64,000 nt of DNA from Kiritimatiellia bacterium. GTDB lineage: Bacteria > Verrucomicrobiota > Kiritimatiellia > JAFGHX01. Under the pieces are notes generated by a model that ran no database searches, was not told the DNA's origin, and saw only the letters and a list, made by a program, of their open reading frames with translations. This document shows, piece after piece, positions 1 to 8,414 of the stretch. The stretch is taken from NCBI GenBank assembly GCA_016929905.1, contig JAFGHX010000175.1, forward strand, positions 1 through 64,000, written 5' to 3'. Every line of letters begins with the position of its first letter. Position 1 is the first letter of the stretch. A program made the translations under genes and the position numbers.

Positions 1-1
1 C

Positions 2-82
2 ACCGCGCGCCTGGAAGATGCCACCATCATCACCCGGGACAAGCTCCTGCGCAACTATCCGCATGTGAAGACATGCTGGTGA
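2..82 (+). CDS. PIN-domain (VapC-type) ribonuclease, C-terminal end only
   Basis: Frame 2 is open from the window edge to a TGA at 80-82 and encodes 26 residues, including DATIITRDKLL and a closing YPHVKTCW. A beta strand ending in T-x-D followed by a short Y-P-x-V-K-T tail is how VapC-type PIN ribonucleases of type II toxin-antitoxin pairs end; the Asp of TRD would be the last acidic active-site residue. The rest of the gene and any antitoxin lie left of the window. The ORF track omits it because it has no start here. The call rests on a short tail. Confidence 0.6.
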   Translation, partial: TARLEDATIITRDKLLRNYPHVKTCW

Positions 83-115
83 CGGCGACCCGGATCGACC
101 GTGACGAGGCGAGGA

Positions 116-1126
116 TCACCCCGGGCAGGCCGCGTGCGAGCCGCGGGGAATCAGCGTGCCGGCATAGAGCTGCCGGCGCGGGTGCCCGGCCCCGTTCGCC
201 GCACCACGCTCCAGGACCGCGCGGACCGCCGCGCGCCCCATCTCGACCAGCGGCGTGCCGATCGTCGTCACCGGCGGCGAGGCATAAGCGAAGGTCGGCT
301 CGTCGTCGTGCGCCACCACGGAGAGATTCTGCGGGATCCGCAGCCCAAGCGCGGCCGCCGCCTCATACACAAGCAGGGCAAAGCTGCCCGTGCACCAGAC
401 CGCCGTCGGCCGATCGGGCCGCTCCAAGAAGGCACGGCACGCGTCCGGATTGTCGGCACCCTCCAGAATGACGGACTGCGGGACACCGCCCAGTTCCCGC
501 ATGGTCTGCTCGTAACCGCGCAACCGATTCACGTAGTTCGGATGCAACACGTCATCCAGGGGGCTCCGCCTGGCCAGACACGTAATCCGACGGTGTCCAA
601 GCTCCCACAAAAACCGCACAGCCTGCCGCACGTTCTCGACGCTGTCGGACTGCACCGATTCCATCCGCGCGGAGCCGCCCTCGTAACCCAGAAGCACGAC
701 CGGCTTCTCCATCGTTTCCAGCATCTCTTCCAATGCCGCGTAGACCTGCGTGCGCGCATCCACCAGGATGAAACCCGCGACATCCTCCTCCACGTCCCGA
801 AAAGCCCGATGCGGCGCCTCCGCGTCTATCGGCTGCAACAGCAGCGTCTTCTCCCGCAGTAAGGCTTCCTCTTCGATGCCGTTCAGATACGCCGCATAGT
901 AGGGCGAGGCAAAGAAACCGGTACCCACATGGCTGTACATCACCGCAAGACGGCTAGCCTCCACCCCCGTATGCGCGGGCCTGACCACAACCGTCCCCCT
1001 GTGCGGCACCCGACGAACCAGGCCCCGCTCCTGCAGACGCCCAATCGCCTGACGAACCGGAATCTTGCTCACGCCAAACTCCGCCCCGATCGCCATCTCC
1101 GAAGGCAAATGGTCGCCCTCGCGCAA
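116..1126 (-). CDS. GntR-LacI fusion transcriptional regulator, N-terminus missing
   Basis: Residues 1-60 are the second half of a GntR winged helix-turn-helix (REGDHLPSE, then VSKIPVRQAIGRLQERGLVRR). The rest is a LacI/periplasmic-binding-type sensor domain of about 260 residues, with FILVDA, GHRRI and NLSVVAHDDEP, as in LacI-family proteins. Such fusions usually control sugar genes. The listed start is a TTG inside the DNA-binding domain. Upstream the frame still reads LIQSGRL, which fits a GntR helix, but the expected first 15 or so residues and an ATG or GTG start are absent. The upstream DNA belongs to a divergent beta-helix gene that is truncated too. Likely non-functional as it stands, or an assembly join. 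Family call sure; start unresolved. Confidence 0.8.
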   Translation of the reverse strand: MREGDHLPSEMAIGAEFGVSKIPVRQAIGRLQERGLVRRVPHRGTVVVRPAHTGVEASRLAVMYSHVGTGFFASPYYAAYLNGIEEEALLREKTLLLQPIDAEAPHRAFRDVEEDVAGFILVDARTQVYAALEEMLETMEKPVVLLGYEGGSARMESVQSDSVENVRQAVRFLWELGHRRITCLARRSPLDDVLHPNYVNRLRGYEQTMRELGGVPQSVILEGADNPDACRAFLERPDRPTAVWCTGSFALLVYEAAAALGLRIPQNLSVVAHDDEPTFAYASPPVTTIGTPLVEMGRAAVRAVLERGAANGAGHPRRQLYAGTLIPRGSHAACPG

Positions 1127-1181
1127 TCTGCCGCTCTGAATCAGAGCGTACAGGGGAAGCGGTTGGGGGACGGACCCTGCG

Positions 1182-2765
1182 GTGTTGGACGGTGCGGAGC
1201 CCTTTGGCGGGTCGTGGACCCGATGCGCATCCGCCGCCGACTGCCGCGGGAACCCGAACTACGCCAAGATCTACGTGACGTCGGCGCCCTCGGGCTACGA
1301 TTTCCAGGCCGGCACATTCCAGGATGCCTCGTTCCTCTGGTTCTCCCAGGATCCGAATCCGGCGGACCCGTTCCATTACGACCGCACGGAATATCTGCGT
1401 ACGATCCCGCTGGCCGACGCGTCCGTCTTCCACACGCGCACATCCGTCACTGACCCCCGCGTTCTCACACAGTCCGATCCAGACTACTACGCAGGCGCGT
1501 ACGTCCTGGTCTGGCGCCAGCCGAACGTGACGGTCATCCGCCGGATCACGGGCTACTCGCCCGCCACGCACACGATCACGCACGAGGATCTCGGCGGCGA
1601 CGTGTATCCCGATCGCGATACGGGCTACGCCCTGCTGAATCATCCGGCATTCATCGACACGCCGGGCGAGTACGCGTTCGACGCCGCCGCCAACCGCCTG
1701 TACGTCTGGCCGCTGGAATCGGCGGATCCGGCCGCGCACGAGTTCAGCGTCGCCCAGCGCCATACCGGGCTCTACGCTTCGGGCGCCAGCTTCCTCGACA
1801 TCGAGGGGTTCATCGTGCAGAAGTACACGATGGGCATTCGCGCGATCGATTCGGGGGCTCAGGACGTGCGGATCCGGAACAACCACCTGCGCACCATGCG
1901 CGTGAACGATGCCTACGCGCTTCAGGTCGGCGGCCGGAACATGCTGGTCGAGAGCAACCGCGTCGTCGATTGTCAGCGCGCCGTCGGCATTCTCGCCGGC
2001 GGCAGCAACATCACCGTTCGCGCCAACTTCGTGCGGCGCACCTCGCGCAACGGTATCTGGTTCATGGGCGTCGATCACGGCCAGATCGTCGACAACGTGG
2101 TCGACGACATTTCCGGCACGCACGCCAACGGCATTTCCCTCTACCTCTTCAACAGGGACATCCTGGTTGCCGGCAACCAGGTCTGGAACACGGGCAGTTC
2201 GCTGACGTATCACGGCAACGGGTCTGCCAGCCCGCCTGCGGAGAACCTGATCCTCTGCAACAACGTGTTCGAGTACGCCGTGAACAGTTGGGGCAAGGAG
2301 ATGGGTGATGTGACCGTCGTGAACAACACATTCCTCGGCGTGGCCAACGTGGGCGGCGACGCGGGCCACGACGTGTTCGTCAACAACATCGTGCATGGCG
2401 GCGGCTCCGGCGACGTGCGCCGCCACAACCTCTACACCGCGCTCGCCTGGTGGCAGGACGCGCGTTACGGCTGGGCACTCGCCGAGGGCGAGTTGCAGGA
2501 AGAAAACCGCAACGTCGTATTCGAGAGCCCCGCCGCCGGCAACTACCGGCTCGCAGCCGGCAGCCCCGCCAAGGACGCCGGTACCAACCCGCTCGCCCTC
2601 CTGCCCGTGGCCCTCTTCCCGGACTACGACCTCACCCGCGACCTGGCGGGCAACCCGCGCCCGCAGGGCGCCGCCTGGGACATGGGCGCCTTCGAACGCA
2701 GCGCGGGCGCCGCCCCTGCGCCGCCCGCGCCGCCGAACGGCCTGCGGATCAGTAGCAGCCGGTGA
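1182..2765 (+). CDS. Right-handed parallel beta-helix protein, 5' end missing
   Basis: A 527-residue frame from a GTG. The middle (about residues 200-420) is a run of short N-rich coils such as VRIRNNHLRT, NMLVESNRV and NITVRANFVRR, the pattern of right-handed beta-helix (pectate-lyase-like) carbohydrate-active proteins. The end has the usual SPAKDAG and DMGAFER closing motifs followed by a Pro-rich tail. Beta-helix-like sequence continues upstream of the GTG in the same frame (IRAYRGSGWGTDPAV) back to a TGA at 1137, so the true N-terminus and signal peptide have been lost. Probably a secreted polysaccharide lyase or glycosidase relative; substrate unknown. The junction with the divergent regulator falls at about 1137-1160. 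Confidence 0.75.
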   Translation: MLDGAEPFGGSWTRCASAADCRGNPNYAKIYVTSAPSGYDFQAGTFQDASFLWFSQDPNPADPFHYDRTEYLRTIPLADASVFHTRTSVTDPRVLTQSDPDYYAGAYVLVWRQPNVTVIRRITGYSPATHTITHEDLGGDVYPDRDTGYALLNHPAFIDTPGEYAFDAAANRLYVWPLESADPAAHEFSVAQRHTGLYASGASFLDIEGFIVQKYTMGIRAIDSGAQDVRIRNNHLRTMRVNDAYALQVGGRNMLVESNRVVDCQRAVGILAGGSNITVRANFVRRTSRNGIWFMGVDHGQIVDNVVDDISGTHANGISLYLFNRDILVAGNQVWNTGSSLTYHGNGSASPPAENLILCNNVFEYAVNSWGKEMGDVTVVNNTFLGVANVGGDAGHDVFVNNIVHGGGSGDVRRHNLYTALAWWQDARYGWALAEGELQEENRNVVFESPAAGNYRLAAGSPAKDAGTNPLALLPVALFPDYDLTRDLAGNPRPQGAAWDMGAFERSAGAAPAPPAPPNGLRISSSR

Positions 2766-3069
2766 TCTTCCCTTCCCCTCGCAACTCCTGTCGATCCGGT
2801 GTAGACTAGCGGGTGCGCAGGCCGCCCCGTTGGACGGCTTCCCGATAGTCATACGCTTTGTCGGGTATCTCAGTAGCGCGGTCGCCGTGTCCCGAGCTTG
2901 TCGAGGGGGCCTCGGCCGCGCAGGGCCAGGCGAGCCGCCGCCGCGCTCTCGCCTAGGCCTTTCAGGCTACGTCGCGGCAGGTCGAGCTATGGCGAGCCAG
3001 GGGACGCCTGGCCTACCTGGGTTGCGGGCAACGCTCGCTTCAAGTGGCTTCACAGAGGCAATCATCGAC
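2766..3069. other. Intergenic stretch without a recognisable gene
   Basis: About 300 bases between the beta-helix protein and the DUF4832 protein. Frames through it give low-complexity Gly/Arg/Ala-rich products with no family resemblance. No convincing -35/-10 pair was found. Promoter activity for the downstream gene is possible but not visible. Confidence 0.5.
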
Positions 3070-4524
3070 ATGCGCCAGTCAAACGGCAACGGCCAGACGC
3101 GGGTTATCCGCCCGGCACTCTCTACGAACGCCATCATCAATCCCGGCAAGGGCTGGGTGCTGTACGGCGGTCCGCAGCGCCAGCCGCCGGACGTGCTGGC
3201 CCTCGGCGCCCTTGGCTACCAGCGCTACGCGTGGGGCAGACTCGAACCCGACCAAGGCTGCTACCGCTGGGACGTCATCGATCGCGATCTGGCCGCCTGG
3301 AGCGCGGTCGGGAAGCCGTTCGCCTTCGGCGTCATGTGCGCCAGTTCCCACTCGCGCGAGTTCTGGACGAGCCCGAAATGGGTCTTCGATGCCGGGGCTC
3401 GCTATGAATCCTTCGAGTTGAAGAACCCGCGGCGGCGCACCACGGGGACCGAGGGTACGAAGCTCGTGCCCGTCTTCGACGACCCCGTCTTCCTGGCCAA
3501 ACTCAAGGCGTTCGTCGCCGCGCTCGCCGCGCGCTACGACGGCCACCCGGGCCTCGCCTTCCTCGACATCCGCTCCTACGGCAACTGGGGCGAGGGCCAC
3601 ATGCACCCGTTCGGCAGGCCGGACATCGCCGAAGACAAATACCTCGAGCACCTCGCGCTTCACCGCGAGGCGTTCCGCAAAACGCTCCTCATGGTCTGCG
3701 CCCAACCGCGCCGGTACCCCCTTGCCATGAACTGGGCCGTGCAGAACGGGATCGGCATCCGGCGCGACGGCATCTGCGGCAACAGCGACGGGCGCGAGGG
3801 GCTGCTCTGCTACGGCCGCCGGCCCGCCGTATTCGAACTGTTCGGCCCGTACGACATGCTCAAAGAACTCGGCTGGTGGGAGGGCCGCAAGGACGCCGAC
3901 GGCAACGGGCACCGGCTGGCGGACTGCGTCGAGACCGGCAAGCCGAGCTGGTGCGACCTCAGCCGCGGCGGGCCGTCGGGGCTGGACATGCTCACCAACG
4001 AGCGGGCGCTCGTGGAACGGCTCGCCAACCGCATGGGCTACCATCTCGTACTCAGCGAGGCACGCTATCCCGCCGTCGCGGCCGCGGGCAGACCGGTCGG
4101 CGTCGAGTTGACGTGGGAAAACCGCGGCGTGGCGCCCGTCTACCTCGCCGCCCAGGTCCGTTTCGCCCTCTTCCGAACGGACGGCTCCCTCGCCGACACA
4201 TGCCGTGCGCCAACCTCAAGACCCGCCGACTGGCAGCCGGACAACGCCGTCCCCGTCCGTGAAACGCTCCTCTTCCCCTGTGCCGGCCCGGGCGACTACG
4301 AGTTGGCCGTCGGCCTTTGCCGGACCGACTCCGCCGCGCCCACCATCCGTCTCGGCATCGACACGCCCATGCACAGACTCTGGCACGTGCTCGGGCCGCT
4401 GCACGTGACCGCGGACGGCGGCCGGCCGTTCGGGCTGGCCAAGGGCCGCATGCGACTGCCGAGAAACTTCAACGAACCGGACTCGGAGATCGAGAACCTG
4501 TTTTCGCGAGAAGCGGACTGGTGA
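3070..4524 (+). CDS. DUF4832 family protein, glycoside-hydrolase-like
   Basis: 484 residues from the ATG at 3070; the longer frame in the ORF track begins inside the previous gene. Residues 15-300 look like a TIM-barrel glycosidase, opening with NPGKGWVLYGG and YAWGRLEPDQGCYRWDVID, with a conserved DIRSYGNWGEGH strand whose Glu could be the acid/base. The C-terminal 140 residues are a beta-sandwich starting MGYHLVLSEARYP, typical of DUF4832 (GYrlvl.ea.yP followed by a Trp-Asn-rich strand). No signal peptide is visible, so it may act in the cytoplasm. It sits just upstream of a secreted lyase on the same strand. Exact activity unknown. Confidence 0.75.
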   Translation: MRQSNGNGQTRVIRPALSTNAIINPGKGWVLYGGPQRQPPDVLALGALGYQRYAWGRLEPDQGCYRWDVIDRDLAAWSAVGKPFAFGVMCASSHSREFWTSPKWVFDAGARYESFELKNPRRRTTGTEGTKLVPVFDDPVFLAKLKAFVAALAARYDGHPGLAFLDIRSYGNWGEGHMHPFGRPDIAEDKYLEHLALHREAFRKTLLMVCAQPRRYPLAMNWAVQNGIGIRRDGICGNSDGREGLLCYGRRPAVFELFGPYDMLKELGWWEGRKDADGNGHRLADCVETGKPSWCDLSRGGPSGLDMLTNERALVERLANRMGYHLVLSEARYPAVAAAGRPVGVELTWENRGVAPVYLAAQVRFALFRTDGSLADTCRAPTSRPADWQPDNAVPVRETLLFPCAGPGDYELAVGLCRTDSAAPTIRLGIDTPMHRLWHVLGPLHVTADGGRPFGLAKGRMRLPRNFNEPDSEIENLFSREADW

Positions 4525-4549
4525 GGGGTGTGGGCGCGTCGTATCTCCC

Positions 4550-4578
4550 GTGACAGAATGCAGGTTCGGTGGTAGAAT
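4550..4578 (+). promoter_or_regulatory. Candidate sigma70-type promoter for the lyase gene
   Basis: GTGACA and TAGAAT are separated by exactly 17 bases and lie about 70 bases before the ATG at 4650. Seen by eye only. Confidence 0.45.
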
Positions 4579-4649
4579 GCGCTTGAGCCAGTGGCCGCGG
4601 GAACCTGGCGGCCGTCTGTCGGTACGCCCCTCTCACACGGGAGCCCGTC

Positions 4650-7034
4650 ATGGGTAGAACGAACACCCTCGTCGCGGCGTTGGCCCTGCTGCCTGCGACG
4701 TGGCTTCTCCGCCCCATCCCGTCCGCTGCCCAATCCATCGTGGTGGCGCCGCCGCTCGGTCACTTCCAGATGCGGTCGGCGCTCACCAACGTCCACCCCC
4801 GCCTCTACTTCACCGCCGCCGACATCCCGACGATCCGCACCCAGGGACAAGGCCCACGTAAGTGGTTTCTCGACGATGCAAAGAGCGCGTTCGGCGGCTA
4901 CACCGGCGGTTCCGTCACCGTCACCGATCTCGGCGACTGGAAGAACTATCTCTACGGGTTCTGGGGCCAGTTCGCGATGGACATGTTCTTCCTCGTCGAC
5001 CAGAACACGGCCTACGCCGACACCGCCAAGGCATGGGCGCTGCACTACGCGCGCGACCCGTCGTTCTGGATCACCGACGATCTCGTCCCCATGGAGATCC
5101 TCTCCGGCATGGCGCTGACCTACGACATTCTCTACGACCGGTTCACCGCCTCCGAGCGCGGTGAGCTGCGCGCCACGATGTATCAGGCCCTGGAATACAT
5201 CTATGCCCGGTTCTTCGTCGGCCAGTACTGGACGCAGGACTATCAGAACAACCATATGCACAACCGGCTCCATGGTCTGGCCCACGCGAGCTTCGCGATG
5301 TACGGCGACGATCCCGCCTATGACGTCCGCACACACGCGGACCTCGCGCTGTCCTGTTTTGAGAACCTGCTGATCTGGCTGCCCGACGACGGCAGCAACC
5401 ACGAAGGCCCGGGCTACTGGGACTACGGGCACCACTGGGTCGTGCGGCTGGGCCACCTCGTGAACCACGTCACCGGCACCAACCGCACCGCCGCCTGCTC
5501 CCATTTCCGCGGCGCGCACCTGTTCCGCATCTACCTGACCGCGCCCGGCTGGCGGCATACCTTCAACATCGGCGACGGCGGGGGCGGCGCGCCGGACAGC
5601 GTCACAGCCTGGGCGCGGCCGATCGCGGAGTATCAGGACGCCCATGGCGCTTCCGTCCTGCGCACGTTCATGCAGGACTACGCCGACACCTTCTACCGCC
5701 ATTCCGCCTGGGGCGCGCTCTGGTACGACGCCGGTATGACCGACGAACCCTACAGCAACATGCCGCTCTCACGCTTCTGGCCCGACCTGGAAGTGCTTTC
5801 CGCCCGCTCCTCCTGGGAATCCAATGCCGTCGGCTTCGTCTTCAAGTGCGGGCCGCCGGGCGGCCATCACATGCAGCAGCTCCGCGCCGGCGACGCGTGG
5901 GTCAACGTCGCGCACGATCATCCCGACCAGAACCACTTCATGCTCTTCGCGCACGGCAAGATGATGGCACAGGACGACGACTACCCGCAGCCGGGCAACG
6001 GCGCGAAGCTGACCCGCAACCACAACAGCATTGTCATCGACGGGCAGGGCGGCCCGCGCGAAGGCGAAGGCTGGTACCAGCCGTTCCCGTACAGTCAGAC
6101 GGCCACCATGGACGACGTGCTCCTCTCCGGCTCATCCGCCTACGCCGCGGGCAACGCCACGCCGCTCTACACCAATGCCAACAGGTTCGTGCGGCATATC
6201 GCCTTTGTCGAAGGCGAGTACGTGTTGATGATCGACGATCTCGTGGGTGCCGGCGGGACCGCACACGAGTTCGAGTGGCGCCTGCATAAGGACGGCACCT
6301 GGACGAACGGCGCACCGGGCCAGTTCTTCGTCAGCGACGGCGACGTGCGGCTTGATATCCGGTTCCTGGCGCCGGCGCCCGGCGCTTGCACCAGCCAATT
6401 CCTGCCGGCCGAGGCGACAGCCAAACCGTGCGTGGCCGTTTCCACCACCGCCACCCAGACCCAGTTCGTGACGCTCGTCGTGCCGCAGACGAACGGAGCG
6501 CCCGCCATCGCGGCCGAGCCACTCCCCGCCACCGGCGGCTATGCCGTTCTCGCGCAACACGGCCAGACCACCGATCTGTTCGCCGTCGCCCCGACACCCG
6601 GCACGCTGACCTTCACCAATGTCGCGGCCCAGGGCGCGGCGGTCCTGCTGCGAAAAGACGGCTCATCGACCCAGGCCGCGCTCCTCGCCAGAGGCTCCGC
6701 CCTGCACGTGGGCGGAGCCCTCCTGCTCGGCAGCGACCAGCCCGCCAACCTGGCCTGGCGCCTCGCGCCTGACGGCGTCCGCGTGGAAGCAGAGGCCCCC
6801 TACAAAACCTCGGCCGGCGATGTCACTCTCCAGGTAGGAGGGCTCACGCCGGCCGCTTGGTACCAGCCCGTCGTCGACGGCGCACCGCGCGGCCCTGTGC
6901 AGGCAGACTCAGGCGGCGTGGCCGCCATCACGCTCAACCTGGCCCAGCGTCAAGAGCTGACGCTCTCCCACACGGCAGCGCCCACCTCGCCCGACCCGCC
7001 TTCAAGCCTGCGGGTCACGCCCGCGGGACCGTGA
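4650..7034 (+). CDS. Secreted heparinase II/III-like polysaccharide lyase
   Basis: 794 residues. Residues 1-29 form a signal peptide ending SAAQS. Residues 45-380 are an alpha-helical toroid-type domain (HPRLYFTAADIPTIR, then NNHMHNRLHGLAHASFAMYGDD, in which Asn, His and Tyr recall the heparinase II/III active site). Residues 385-640 resemble the heparinase II/III-like beta-sandwich, with VAHDHPDQNHFMLFAHGK and LTRNHNSIVIDG. The end is a Pro-rich linker and PPSSLRV, like the first strand of a lost Fn3 domain. It probably eliminates uronic-acid-containing polysaccharide outside the cytoplasm. Domain layout suggests the PL12/15/17/21 group; the substrate cannot be read. Confidence 0.85.
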   Translation: MGRTNTLVAALALLPATWLLRPIPSAAQSIVVAPPLGHFQMRSALTNVHPRLYFTAADIPTIRTQGQGPRKWFLDDAKSAFGGYTGGSVTVTDLGDWKNYLYGFWGQFAMDMFFLVDQNTAYADTAKAWALHYARDPSFWITDDLVPMEILSGMALTYDILYDRFTASERGELRATMYQALEYIYARFFVGQYWTQDYQNNHMHNRLHGLAHASFAMYGDDPAYDVRTHADLALSCFENLLIWLPDDGSNHEGPGYWDYGHHWVVRLGHLVNHVTGTNRTAACSHFRGAHLFRIYLTAPGWRHTFNIGDGGGGAPDSVTAWARPIAEYQDAHGASVLRTFMQDYADTFYRHSAWGALWYDAGMTDEPYSNMPLSRFWPDLEVLSARSSWESNAVGFVFKCGPPGGHHMQQLRAGDAWVNVAHDHPDQNHFMLFAHGKMMAQDDDYPQPGNGAKLTRNHNSIVIDGQGGPREGEGWYQPFPYSQTATMDDVLLSGSSAYAAGNATPLYTNANRFVRHIAFVEGEYVLMIDDLVGAGGTAHEFEWRLHKDGTWTNGAPGQFFVSDGDVRLDIRFLAPAPGACTSQFLPAEATAKPCVAVSTTATQTQFVTLVVPQTNGAPAIAAEPLPATGGYAVLAQHGQTTDLFAVAPTPGTLTFTNVAAQGAAVLLRKDGSSTQAALLARGSALHVGGALLLGSDQPANLAWRLAPDGVRVEAEAPYKTSAGDVTLQVGGLTPAAWYQPVVDGAPRGPVQADSGGVAAITLNLAQRQELTLSHTAAPTSPDPPSSLRVTPAGP

Positions 7035-7113
7035 AGGACACACCGCTGAAACTCGATTCACCTGAGACAGGCGAATCCCCAGAATGGCCACGGCAAGCCG
7101 TGCCGAGCTCGTG

Positions 7114-7266
7114 GCCGCGGCCGCCAGGCCGTGGGGTGCACCCCGCACGTTGTGCCGTCCGCCACGCGCTGGCGCGCGCGGCTACGCTGGACAACGTTTC
7201 AGATTTGCCGTTTCTTCGGCCCAATCGTGCGCGTGAACAGACATGCCACGGCCTGGCGGCCGCGGC
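7114..7266. repeat. 21-bp inverted repeat flanking the lyase/dehydrogenase gap
   Basis: 7114-7134 and 7246-7266 are perfect reverse complements (arm core CCGCGGCCGCCAGGCCGTGG) separated by 111 bases. The right arm touches the TAG stop of the minus-strand gene at 7266. Between them lies a small GGGGTGCACCCC palindrome. Placed between two converging genes, it could act as a two-way terminator or be a small mobile repeat. Confidence 0.65.
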
Positions 7267-8414
7267 TACATGCACAACACGCCACGGCCTCTCGCCCACG
7301 TCGCGCTGGCGACCGGCTCCATCCCGCCGTTCGCCGCGGAGCGCACGGCGGCGTCGAGAATGGCGGCCGCCTCCAGGTTGTGCGGGGTGCCCAGCACCGG
7401 ATGCAGCGGCTCCCCCGTCTCGAGGCGCGTGATGAACTCGTGCGCGGTGTCCTTGCGGTCGTCCGGCAGCGGACCGCACGCGAAAATCTCGCTCCCGCCC
7501 CCGGCCCGGCCGAGCCGGACCTGCGAGGCGCCGTTCGTGCCGGGTTCAACCACCAGCGTGCCGCGCTCGCCGTATACGATCGGACCGGGTCCAACCCCGT
7601 GGTGCCAGGTCGACCATGTCCCCTGCAGGATGGCCATGGCCCCGGGGAACCGCACGAACATCACGCCGTTGTCGTCGGCTTCCGCCCACGGGCTGCCCAG
7701 GTTCGCCTTGACCCCGAACACCGCCTGCGCCTTCTCGCCCAGAATCCAGGGCGCGGCAAATGCGCCGTAGCAGCCGAAATCGAGCAGCGCGCCGCCGCCC
7801 GTCGCGTCCTGATGCCACCAGGTGGCCGCCCGCTCGCTTTCCGTCAGGTCTTCCCCTTTGTCCCGGATGCCCGGATGCGACGCGCCCGGCGCCAGCGGCC
7901 CGGCGTGCCCGATCCGCAGCCGAAACTCGAGCGGCTTGCCGATGTGCCCCGCCTGAATAAGCGCCTCCACCTTGCTCAGGTTGGCGACGAACGACAGCGG
8001 CCAGTGGATCATCATCAGGATCCCCGCCTCCCGCGCCGCGCGCGCCATCCGCAGCGCGTGCGGCATCGACATCGCCATCGGCTTCTCGACGCACACATGC
8101 ACGCCTGCCGCCGCGCAATCCTCGACGATCTGCGGGTGATAGACGTTCTCGCTGCAGCAGGCGACGATGTCGAGCCGCTCGTGCGCCAGCATCTCGCGAT
8201 AATCGTCGTAGGATTTCGGAATCCCCAGCTCGTTCAGCATGTGCTCCCGATTCCACTCCCGGGTGAAAAGCGCCTTGCGCTTCTCCGGCACGAGCGGGAC
8301 CGTGTCCGCGCAGGCGACCACATCCGTGCGCGGATGTTCGACGAATGTCTTGGCCACATGGTTGATGTGCATGTGGCACAGGCCCAGAATCCCTACGCGA
8401 TATGTCTTCGGCAT
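7266..8414 (-). CDS. Gfo/Idh/MocA family oxidoreductase
   Basis: 382 residues. The N-terminal Rossmann domain starts YRVGILGLCHMHINHV (one Gly of the usual GxGxxG changed) and carries the family EKPMAMS motif (EKP at about residue 110), whose Lys is catalytic. The C-terminal alpha/beta domain binds substrate, with HPGIRDKG and GGGALLDFGCYG. These enzymes move hydride between NAD(P) and sugars or cyclitols. The start overlaps the end of the upstream dehydrogenase by 22 bases, so the two are co-translated. It closes a four-gene minus-strand cluster headed by a glycyl radical enzyme. Confidence 0.9.
   Translation of the reverse strand: MPKTYRVGILGLCHMHINHVAKTFVEHPRTDVVACADTVPLVPEKRKALFTREWNREHMLNELGIPKSYDDYREMLAHERLDIVACCSENVYHPQIVEDCAAAGVHVCVEKPMAMSMPHALRMARAAREAGILMMIHWPLSFVANLSKVEALIQAGHIGKPLEFRLRIGHAGPLAPGASHPGIRDKGEDLTESERAATWWHQDATGGGALLDFGCYGAFAAPWILGEKAQAVFGVKANLGSPWAEADDNGVMFVRFPGAMAILQGTWSTWHHGVGPGPIVYGERGTLVVEPGTNGASQVRLGRAGGGSEIFACGPLPDDRKDTAHEFITRLETGEPLHPVLGTPHNLEAAAILDAAVRSAANGGMEPVASATWARGRGVLCM

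Noticed and set aside
954-2852. 632-codon minus-strand open frame
   Set aside because: It is the antisense shadow of the beta-helix gene and part of the GntR gene. Its product is Val/Ala/Arg/Gly-rich with no family motif, while the plus-strand frame has clear beta-helix coils.
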